From: Drosophila persimilis
Taxonomy: Eukaryota; Arthropoda; Insecta; Diptera; Drosophilidae
NCBI RefSeq assembly: GCF_003286085.1
Contig: NW_020825288.1
Span: forward strand, 17,112,001-17,176,000
Direction of reading: 5' to 3'
Length of the DNA stretch: 64,000 nt
Shown: positions 22,501 to 33,000 of the stretch, piece by piece
How positions within the stretch are numbered: the first letter of the stretch is position 1
How the letters are laid out: every line of letters begins with the position of its first letter
Notes under the pieces: model-generated
What the model was told of the DNA's origin: nothing
Seen by the model: the letters and a program-made list of their open reading frames with translations, nothing else
Database searches by the model: none
Program-made: the position numbers and the translations under genes

Positions 22501-25500
22501 CTAATGTCAGCCGCCGTCAACGAATATTCGTCATGGCTGCATAGCCCCCACGACTGATCCACTGCGGTGGGTCTCATTGCGGTGTTGATTTTCATCATGC
22601 GGCTCGGCTCGGCTCGGCTTTCAGCTCTGGCTTTTCAGTTTTTCGGTTTTCTATTTTCGCTTGTGCGGTTAGAAAATTGAAGCAAGGTCAGTTTTATTAA
22701 TTGCCAAAAATGGTATACAAAACTCTGCCTCAGCTTTGAGCATCTTTACAGGCAATTAACGCCGAGCAACAGCAGCAGCCCAAGACAAAGGGGAAACACT
22801 TTCCTGTGTTGCAACACAACAGACGACTTGTGAAAGTGGCCAACAATTGTGGGTAAAATTTGCATGCCAGCGGCACTCCCCTTTTGCCCACACACGCTCT
22901 GGCTAATTGACATAAATTCCATGACAAACAAAATGGAAAGAAAGACAGCAGCAGTCCCTGTCCCGTTCCCTGCGTTGCCATTGCATGCATAAAAATGCGA
23001 CAAACAAATGTACGAGGGAACGAGTATTTGGCCAAATTCCCCCAGCACACACACAAACACAACCATGTATGTCCCCTGAGATGTAGACGAAGACAGAGCC
23101 CACGACCTGGTCTCTGGGTCTCTTTCTGTTGAGTGACATGGATTCGAAGTCCGAATTATTCGGCTCACGTTCGAGCTTCGCTTCACATCTCTGAATCCAT
23201 CCTTCATTCTATCCATGATTCTATGTCAGTGTTGTGGCCCTGTCTGTGTGAACTGCCAAGTGAAATGAAGTTCTCTTTTCTTTTTATGGCCGCAAAAGTC
23301 ACGAGGCAGAGATGTACTTTCTTCGCCTAATTATGCAGCTGTTCTGCTTCTGCTTCTGCCGCGTCTCGTGTGTTAATTTAATTATAATAAAAAGTAAATT
23401 AACTTGCTATCTGGCCCTGTGTGGCGTATCTATCAATGCATACGATTTTCATGGTCGCAGCTTTTATGTGCAGCTGGGGAATTTCAAATTTAAATTTCAT
23501 ACTCGTTAAGTTTTCCCTTTGGCCAGCAAGCAGGTCTTCATCCATGCCATTGGACTGCCGCTGACTTCATCCGAGTGAGAGCTAGTCAGAGCCGTTGATC
23601 ATTAAATGCAATGATTCATTCGTCTCGGAATAAACCAGCTAGCATCCACACATCCCATCACATCACAAACTAAGGTTCAATTGAGGGACAGCAACTGCGA
23701 CTACGACTGGGAGCTGGGAACTGAAAATCGGGGTACCCAGAACAAGAACAAGTTTTGGCCAGCAAGATGCAGCCACACCTTTATCGAACCAAAAACTTGC
23801 CTAGACCCCAAGACAAAGACAAAGACCAGCCAAAGATAGCCACACCAGGCCCCAGTCCTCCCCAGATCCCGCTGGGACTGGGACTGGGACTGAGACTGCG
23901 AGTAGCTGCCAAACTCCCCACAAAGCCATAACTGACAATCAATTCGAGTTTAAGCCGCCGCCGTTGTCTGCCGTTGTCTTGGCGGCCGCGCCTTGGCTCT
24001 TGGACTCTTTGTCTAGACCCCCGAGTTGCTGTCTTAAGTCTTTCGATTTTCATTGGAATTGTAGCTGAAATTGTTCGAAATTGAATTACGATCGCTCCAA
24101 GATACCAGGTTATTGTCAGTATTGTCGCTTCTAAGCACTTTTTTGGCTTTGTTCTTTGGGTTTTTTTCCTGTGTTGGTTTGGTATCTTTTTTTTCTAATT
24201 TTTTTTGTGGAGGGGGACGTAAACAGCAGCCACAAATCATCATCAGGGCTCCGTTAACAGCTATAATAATACTGTTAACTAATTTACGCCAGAACCACAG
24301 CCACAAAAGGGAAAAATCAAGAAAAACAAAACAACAAGTCAGCGGCCCAGCAGCCCAGTAGCCCAGCGGCGCACAAGAACAAGAAATCAGATTTCGGAGA
24401 GGGCCATCGGCCCCCAAAAGAAACCTTTTTCAATGGACTTGGCCATGGCTTAGCAATCTAACGGTACGGTACGCTCCGTCCACGTCCACGTCCAAGACAT
24501 GACGGGGTAATTAGGTGCGAGTAATTTGTGAAATGGAATCCTAGTGGATGCCAAGAATCTGCATTGGGAAGGGCCGCAGAGCCCACGGCGACAATGATTT
24601 ACGGCCTGGCCCTGAGAATGGTGTTAAAAAAAAATAGTTCTGGGGGCTGCTGATTGGGGATCAGCGCGGCTCATCCGAATGGGCCGAGAAATCAAGTTTC
24701 ACGGCGAAAATTTTGAAAGTGATTGTGAGGCAAAGATTGGCAGCTGCATCGAAAATTGCAAAATGAATGTGAAAGTTGCTTAGGACAACCGCTCGCTGAT
24801 TCTGTATACATATGTATGTGCCGCGGTAGAAGCTGAATATATAGCAGTTACGCTTATATACCTTACATATCTTTATAGCTTCATATAAAACTATCTTCAG
24901 GTGGTGCCAAACAAATAATGGCAGTGGCATTTATGGCCGTTTTCAGGTACAGCAAAGAGGAAATGCCAAGACGGTGCCGGGAGCAAACAAAAAATGATCC
25001 CCGGAGAGCACTGAGCCACCGAGCATTGAGCATCGCGCATCGAGCATCGAGCACCGAGCACTGGCTGAGAAAAGGCAGCCGGCCAAACAAACAAACAAAC
25101 TGAAACTTGTATCTGAAAGATACACACTCGCAGAACCGAACAGAAAAGAAAAGAACAGAACCAAACCAAACAGACAAGACACACAAGCTCGCACACAACA
25201 GTTGGGCACTTGGCCATGGCTCTGGCTTTGGCTTTGGCTTTGGCTCTAAATGGGGGGCCTGGGCCGCCACTTGGGTTCTGGTTCTGGAGGGCCCCAGAGC
25301 GAAAGAGAGTGGGCAAGACAGCGAGCAATAAGGTGGAAGCAGTGGAAAGATAGAAGCCAGCAGAACAGCACAGCACAGTGCCGAAGCGTTTGCTAGACAA
25401 AACCCGCTTGTGGGATCTTTGACCTGCGATGGTGACGACCGAGAGAGCAGCCGCAGCCAACGTGGAGCGCTGGCCCGTCAACGCCTTGGCTGGGGCCTGG

Positions 25501-26826
25501 AACAGTGGTGGTGGATACTCGTACTCGCCTCGAACCTTAGAAGAGGTATCTTTGTGTCTGAGCGGGTTTTGCAGAGAATGTGTGTATCTTTGAGAGGTGG
25601 CAAGTGTTGGTCTTGGCGTTGTTTTATACAATTAACAGTAAATACCAGTTGTACAAACTCCAATTAGTTGTCCACCCAGAGATACATTTGTAGATCTACT
25701 ACGTATTGTCCCTTGCTGTTCGCTTCGTTTGTATCTGCAACACTTACATTTCTCTTGTGGGGGGTTCTCAGCTCCTTTCTGGTTACAATGTTGGCAGTTC
25801 TGTTGGCAGCAGTTACCTCAGTTTCTGCATGTTCCACATAGATACAGGCACACACACCACACTCACACTGATGCACAATCACACACGCACTCTCGCGTCA
25901 CTTGTATCTTATTTGGCGTTTCTGATGGAACCACTTGTTGTTTTTTTTTATACTTATTTTTGTTGTATTGGCAATTTTATTTGTCATAAGCCAACATTTG
26001 CATGCACTTCCACATAGCCATTTGGAATTTTGCACTTATTGTATTTCATTTGATTTTGTTTTCTGGTTACGCCAACAACATTTCAATTAGATTTCCATCC
26101 GCGAAACACCACTTTTTTTTTATAATTTTCTTTCTCTGCTTGGAATTCTGAATTTAGTTTTCAAGCGCCGTGCGCAGGCAGCAAATGTGATCGGAGCGCA
26201 CCGAACCGCGACTCTGCAGAGGCAACTCTCTCGCTGCTCGGTTGGAATCGAACTGAACTGAACTTGGCCTCCGGACGCCATCTTAGCCCGCTTGGTCTCT
26301 GGCTCTGGCTGCTAGCTGTTGAAAGCGATTCAGTCGGAGAGTGTGTACTTCCAGTGAGAACGGAGTGGCGCTCTTTCCAGCCTGCCAATTGGAATGACGG
26401 GCTTGGGGCTAGCTCCGATCGGTTCGGACCACCAGGCACAGTTTCAGTTGGAAGATCGCGCTCAGTTGGTTTGGACGTATCCGCGGAGGTTAGCGGTATT
26501 CTATACAAGTGATTTTTTTTCTTGTTAAAAATATATATATATATATATCAAAGAATATTAATATAATAATTAATATGTTGTTAAATTTGTACTGTTCATG
26601 TGTGTTCCAAGTGGTTTTTTTATGAAAGTGATTTCGGAATACTTATGGTAGCTTCCGCTCTCCGCCTCTCTCTCTCTCTTTCCTTGTTAGTTCCAGTGAG
26701 AGCACAGCCAACTACCACTTTTGGAACATTTGTTTTTGAGCCGCTCTTGAACTACGGACAGCGTGTGAGGAATAGAGCAGGAGAACAAGAAACAAACAAA
26801 CCGTTCTTGTTGTTTCTGAAGTGGCT

Positions 26827-29266
26827 ATGAAAATGATTGGAAGCGACTACGTACTGGAAGCGCACAACATATTCCACACCACCGAGGCAAGTGCACTGGA
26901 ATGCAATCCACCCCGAAACACATCAGCTTCTTCCACTTCCAATGAGAGTCTTTTGTTTTGGTTCTCCCAACAGGTGGATGGCGGCGGCTGCTTCAATGGA
27001 GCCGGCAATTCGGCCCTGGTGCTCAAAGGCGTCAACCTCACCGTCCACAGTGGCGAAGTGATGGCCATACTGGGCTCAAAGGGTAACTAAACGATCAGAT
27101 CCGCGAAAAGTTAACCCAATTGACGTTTTGGAATTCACTTGATTTCAGGCAGTGGAAAGAGGGCCTTGTTGGATGTCATTTCGAGGCGTGCTGATGGTGC
27201 CAGTCGCGGTCAGGTGCTGCTGAATGGATCGCCGTTGTCCAAGGCCTTGTTCCAGCAGCGATGCGGTTATGTGACACAATCCTGCACCTTTGTGCCCGGG
27301 CTGACAGTAGCCCAGACCCTCCACTACACGCCAACGATTGTGAGTGTTTATCATTGCCATATAGACATCAAATAATTATGGTATACGATGCAGTTGAGTG
27401 GCTATCTAAAGAGTTCCAAGGTGCGACAAGTACTGGCTGATTTGGCCCTATCGCAGGTGGCCCACAAGCGTGTGGAGTATCTGAACATCAGTGAGGCGAG
27501 ACGCCTGGCCATTGGCATACAACTGGTCAGAGATCCAGGTGAGTCCATCCACCCTTGATTGCAATAGAATGTACTTAACCGTTTGCGTTTCTCTCATAGT
27601 AATGCTATTGCTGGATGAGCCTACGCATGGACTCGATCCACTGAGTGCGTATCTGCTGATATCCATTCTATCCAACACGGCCAAGAAAACTGGATGTGGG
27701 ATTTTACTTTCGCTAGAGAAGCCACGCTCCGATGTGTTCCCATTCTTGGATCGTGCTCTGTTTCTGTGCCTGGGTGGTGTTGTATACTCTGGTGGCACTC
27801 GCGCCATGCTGGAGTACTTCCATGGCATTGGTTTTCCCTGCCCCCAGCTGGAGAATCCCCTCATGTATTATCTCTGCCTGTCCACTGTGGATCGTCGCAG
27901 CCGTGATCGGTTCTTGGAGTCCAGCCAGCAAATCGAGGCGCTTGTGGAACGATTCTCCAGAGAGACTCCTATCTCTGATGCGCCATTGAATAACATGGGA
28001 TCGGGCAAGGTTCCACTGGCCTACGGAAAACCGGGAGAGCTTAAAGTCTGGGTTATGCTGTACTTGTAAGTTAGCAATCGTAAAACATGCATTTAGATGG
28101 TAATTTTCTATTTTTTTCCTAAGGAAACTGCTTGCATCCACCTTCTCCTGCGGTCTGGTTGGCATGAAGACGCTTTTCCTCCGACTGCTGCTGCTTCCCA
28201 TAGCCTTGAGCATTCTTTGGGCTTTCTATACAAATGTGGGGGTAAGTAAACAGCTACATTTTCCTCTCGTTTGTCTATAAACTCAACATATGTATTTTCC
28301 AGGATGATGCACATGGCTTCTTCACCAGAAATGGCATGATTCTGAATATATTGGGATTGTCCTATGGCTGCGGTATTCTGACCACCATATCTCTATGTAG
28401 GTTTTTGGTTTCATCCTTTAAGATTCGCGCTTAAAGTTCTTTGTTGACTCTTGTAGTTCCAGTTTGGCGAAAGAAGCTCTCACAAGACACCCCAGAGGGT
28501 CTGTACTCCGGCACCACTCTCCTTATTGCGTACAATGCCGTATCCATTCCTTTCTCTGCTGTATCCGCGGTCATCGCCAGCTGTGTGGTGTATCCGTAGG
28601 TCCCGCTAAAACATAAAACAAGTTCCAAATTAAATTTCTTCTTATCCGTAGATTGCTGCTGGATTTGAAGTACAACAACGGCATAGTATTTGCCTACCTT
28701 TTTGTGGCACTTTGGTCCAGTTTTGTGCTCGCCGAACAGCTCACAATTGCCTTCCTGCTGGTGGTCAAGGTTCCCTTCAATGCAGCCATCGCAGTGACCT
28801 ATGCGCTGGTCATCAGCATTGCCCTGGCCAGTGGTACAGTGCGGTGGGTAGCACAATGACACACGACCAAATGGCCACACATTATAGTTTCGATGTTATC
28901 TTTACAGATCCTTCAAGGGGCTACAGCCCTGGCTGCAGGACAACACCAAGGGCACACATACACGCTACGCATCTTCCCTGCTGCACAGCATCGCCTTCCA
29001 AACGCGAAAGTTGAATTGTACGCCCACTGCTTCCGTAATTTGCCCCAAGCCAACGGACTTTATGCACGAGCGTCTGGGCTTGCCACATCCAGATGTAAGT
29101 TATACATAATCTAATATCTATTGAGCAGCATTTATATTCTAAGTACTTACAGGAAACAATTGATGTGGCTGCATCTTGTGCGTTTGCTGTGGGCCTGGCT
29201 GCGTTTAACATGCTCGTGTATTTGTTCCCCATGCCGCGCTGTGTGCGACAAAAGTTTAAGGACTGA
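26827..29266 (+). CDS. CG31121: ABCG8-like half-transporter with partly degenerate ATP site
   Basis: Eleven exons: 26827-26886, 26974-27082, 27149-27339, 27394-27538, 27600-28065, 28124-28241, 28303-28396, 28457-28595, 28652-28843, 28908-29094 and 29153-29266; 604 residues. The first intron begins GCAAGT (GC-AG type). The nucleotide-binding domain shows Walker A GSKGSGKR, with Arg where Ser/Thr should be (mammalian ABCG8 is also degenerate here), signature NISEARRLA, intact Walker B LLLDEPTHGLD, and H-loop LSLEKPR without His. The membrane domain follows with several helices (for example VFAYLFVALWSSFVLAEQLT), an extracellular loop with Cys residues, and a last helix before a basic end. It probably forms a heterodimer with the divergent ABCG5-like protein. 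The stop is TGA and the polyadenylation signal AATAAA is at 29327-29332. Confidence 0.93.
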
Positions 29267-29326
29267 TCTGGCGATCGTCCACACTGCACAACATGACTAA
29301 CTTTATTTATTTTAAGTGTATTTTTC

Positions 29327-29332
29327 AATAAA
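29327..29332 (+). terminator. Polyadenylation signal of the ABCG8-like gene
   Basis: AATAAA 60 bases after the TGA stop codon. Confidence 0.7.
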
Positions 29333-29373
29333 ACTAAAAACATAAACATAAACACCAATGGCGCGAGCTACAT

Positions 29374-29468
29374 CGATACTTTTCAGTATCGATCGTCAAA
29401 AGTGTATCGATATTAACGATGGTAGTAGTCGATACCACTATTTAAAAAGTATCGCCAACGACATATCG
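29374..29468. promoter_or_regulatory. Cluster of CGATA motifs (DRE/BEAF-32 type)
   Basis: Seven CGATA motifs in either orientation within 95 bases: 29374, 29387, 29405, 29408, 29430, 29450 and 29464. Two overlap to make the full DRE core TATCGATA at 29405-29412. In Drosophila such clusters bind DREF and the insulator protein BEAF-32 and are normally at housekeeping promoters or domain borders. Here they lie between two convergent genes, so a boundary element or an unannotated promoter is likely. Confidence 0.5.
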
Positions 29469-30062
29469 AGATCAAATCAGTTTGGCGCTCAACTTAGTTA
29501 ATCGAAAGATATTCGAGTTTTATGAATTACATATCATTTTATTTACAAGAAACCTTAAAGTTAATACAATTTTGTAGTGAATTCATTGAATATTACACAA
29601 CAAGTACAAAATCAGCCACTCTTCGATACAATTTTCGCTCCCGATTTGCTTCATTTTAACAATTGTCTAACGACTAAACATATACTTTTTTATTTAAATA
29701 ACTAGATACACGCATGGAAATTCATTAGAACGCATCTGAAATCTGATTGAATGAATGTACGCGAGTGTTAATGGGTGCTAAGCAGGTCATTATTCGATAT
29801 GCATATGAAAGATAATGCGAGCGAGTGCAGGCGGAACGGAGCTAGAGCTGGGATGATCTTTAAAGTACTGTGACACCTATGTAGCTGCTGCTAGAAAAAT
29901 GACGCTGAAGAAATGGATGTATGTGGATGTTGGATCGTTTACGCTATGAATAGTAGTTAATGGTCAAGGCAGTGCAAAATGGATTTAAAGGTACAGTTGT
30001 GTAAGTAGTTAGTTCGAGTGCTGGGTGCTGGGCTAGAGGCCAGACCAGCGAGCGGATGTAGC

Positions 30063-33000
30063 TCAGTCCGTGTCGTAGTAGGCATAGTCGTAGCTGGTGT
30101 CCTCATCCGCATACGGTGGCCGCTGCCGTTTGCCGGCTGGCCTATCCTTCTTGTCCAGCTGCTTCTCCTTTTTGCTCCTGGCCGACTTCTTCGCCTCCAC
30201 AGGGGCACTTGTCGTGCTGGTTGTGGTCGTCTTCGTTGTGCTTGGAGTTGGTCGCCTGGTGGTGCTGGTGGTAGTGGTGCTGGTCAGTTGGGTGGTGGTG
30301 CTGCTGCTGTAAGTCGTCGGCCGGCTGGTGGTCTGGGCGGTTGTCTTCGGACTAGATGGCGTTATCTGCGGACTGTACTGAGAGTTGTACTGCTGCGACG
30401 TCTTCTCCGCCTTGTAGATGTCGGCCCGCAGCTTGTTGATGCTGGCAGCGCCAAAGTTCAGCGATTGCGCCGTCTTGAAGAGCTCATCCTCGTCACTGAG
30501 GTCCGACTCCCGCTCCTTCTGATAGGCGGACTGCTGCTGGCTCTTCAGATGGCTGTGCGCCTGCTGGAAGTTGTGGCTGAAGCCATGCGGCTGCCGGCTA
30601 GACGGCGGAGCACTTGGCGTGGTAGTGCTCGTGGAGCTGGAGGATCGGGTGCGCAGGAATTTGAAGCGATTGCGTGGGAAGTCGTTCTCATACAGCTCCG
30701 GATGGTACTGACCGTCGTCCTCATCCACATTGTAGTACGGATTGGCAGTGGTAGGCAGAGCTCCAGCCACAGTCGATGCCTTCTTCGTCGTACTCTGACT
30801 GGGTCGCTGTTTCTGCTGTGCCTGATAGAAATTCTGCTCATAGAGCTTCTTGTATGTCGTGGGCTTGAAGGTGGTCGGTGTGAATGAGTCCTTGGCCGCA
30901 TGCGTTACCTTCTTCACTGCAGCGGATGCCGACGTACTGGCCGCCGTGGAGGGGAAGTGCAGCTCATCATCCGCATACCGTTGGGTGGTGGCCTTGTAGG
31001 TGATGCTGCCGCGGCTGGTAAATGAACGCGGCTTTGCACTGGGCCCCGAACTGGCGGATGCTTTGAAAGGCGCCGGCTCCTGGGTGCCCACTCGGGACAG
31101 CTGTTGAGGCTTGGGGCGCTGATAGTGCGGCTCCAGCTTGTTTTGCGTGGCCTGGAAGGGTTGCGGCTGCTGCACCTTGCTCTTGGGGATGTCGACGAAC
31201 TCGTTGTGGTTTATATAGTTCGATTCCTGGGGTCCCAGTTTCTGTTTGCGTGCTGCTACCGTGGGCTTGTTCCTCTTGGTGGTCTCCTTGTCGAAGTCCT
31301 GGACATTCTTGCCCGTCAACTTTGTGGAGCTCGATGGCTGTTCCGTGTACTTGGGCGGGGGCGTGCTCTTGAAGCGATAGGCGCCGCTGTTCGGATTATA
31401 GGTGGTAGGCTGGATGCGCTCCTGGGTCTGGTAGTCGTTCACGCCGAAGCTGAAGCGACTGGTGATGCTGCTGCTGGGTCTTGGCGTGGTCGTGGACCTG
31501 GCTTGTGGCGTATAGTCCAGGAAGTCCGTGTTGAATGAGGCATGCAGAGTGATCTTTTTCACCGATTTGGTGGTGCTTGGAGCTGCGGTGCTTGGGGTTG
31601 TGCTACTTGTAGGGCGCTGTCCTCGAGTGGGCGTGACTCGCGACTTGCTGGACGCCTCCGTCGTCTTGCGATTGTAATCGCTAAAGTCGTTGGGCTTGGA
31701 GCGCACTCCCGCCGACGATTCCTCATCGTACTCACGCCCGCCCTGTCGGTTCGAGAAGAAGTGCGAGCTATGGGAACCCTTGAAGATATCATCAAAGTCT
31801 TCTGCGGAGTGGAGAGAAATAGAGACAAGAGCGTGATTAATTTGAGTAATAATTTTGAAGATTCCATTGTTTCGTATTGTTGTTGCTGGCTTACGCTTTG
31901 AGTCGTCGTTGTTGTTGCCGTAATTGTTGTTGTAATAGCTGCGCTCCGTCGTGGATGTCGTTGTGGTGCTTGTGGTCGAGGTGCTGCTCGATGTTGTCGG
32001 CGTGTAATAGCTGGAAATGGGTCGCTTGGTGGGTTGCGTGATATCCAAATTGGGACTCGAGCTGGAGCTGGAGCTGGCATAATTATGTCGCGGGCGTGAC
32101 TTCTGCTCACCGCCGCGGCTGTTCTCCTTAGATCGACGGACATCGCCTGCAATTACGCGTGGCCCCGCGATGAAATTAAACTTAATTGCTGGATAAACCC
32201 TGGAGCCTCTTACCTGTTTCGGCACGCTGCAGATGGAAAGTGGCCTCCTCCTCGTTGGCGCCCTTGCTATCGCCATCGCGGTACAGATCGTTCAGATTGT
32301 TGTTGTCGTAGAAGGAGGTGGCCTTGTCACAGTCCACGTCCGCCCAATTGGCGCAGATCTGCAGTTCCTGGTCAAAGGCCGTCGTGTTGGGGCAGAGGAA
32401 CCGATAGTCCTGCACCTGTTGGACAAACGGATTAGCTCTTCGATGTAGGAGCTGCACACACAGCGAAATCATCAAAAACAGCACCACAAGATAACCACAG
32501 AGCAACATGCAAAATTCAATGTTATAAATGGATTCAATTTTAGCCAAAGCATTAGAGCCAAGACCAAGGCAGCAGCAACAACAACAGCAATAACAGCCAC
32601 AGCCACAATTGGAGCTATCAGCCAAACCACAATTCAGGTAATTGAAACTGGCACAAACTGAACTACACCGCGAAAACAAATAATAAGTATCTTCTATCGC
32701 AATCAAGAACAAAGCCAATGAATGAAGATATTTTTTGTTTGCATTCTCGGTCAAGAGCCTCGGTCTCGAGACGACATTATGTATATTTTGTTATTGCCCT
32801 CTCGGGACCGATAGCGATAATACAGCTGTCTTTATAAAGATTAAAAAATACTTCCTTATTTCGAAATGTATACAAATATTTTTGTAGTACTTTCTGTTTT
32901 ATTAAACTCACAGAACTAGCTACTCAAACCGGTTTCAATTTAAGGATTTTTCTCTCAGTGTATGTATTTTTAAATTGAAGCCACTTTTGCCTACCTACTG

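Larger units (their letters stand above)
17426..26826. other. 9.4-kb non-coding interval between the head-to-head ABCG genes
   Basis: No convincing coding exon. It holds the 5' regions of both ABCG genes and simple repeats: CTG run at 17539-17558, CA-rich tract at 18537-18583, ATGG repeats at 19577-19596, CGGTACC repeats at 20949-20970, CTCGG repeats at 22601-22619, and GGCTTT repeats near 25225-25243. An initiator-like TCAGTCGG near 26329 and a CA/CT-rich stretch at 26160-26510 look like the ABCG8-like promoter and 5' UTR. Long uninterrupted stretches of non-repetitive sequence with homeodomain-type AT cores suggest enhancers, but I cannot test conservation. Confidence 0.5.
29267..30062. other. 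Intergenic between two convergent 3' ends
   Basis: Holds the 3' UTRs of the ABCG8-like gene and of the chitin-binding gene. Apart from the CGATA motif cluster at 29374-29468 I see no coding frame or repeat. Confidence 0.55.

Noticed and set aside
30018..30887. 289-codon plus-strand frame opposite the chitin-binding gene
   Set aside because: It is an antisense shadow of the Ser/Thr/Arg-rich coding exon; repetitive codons suppress stops on the other strand.
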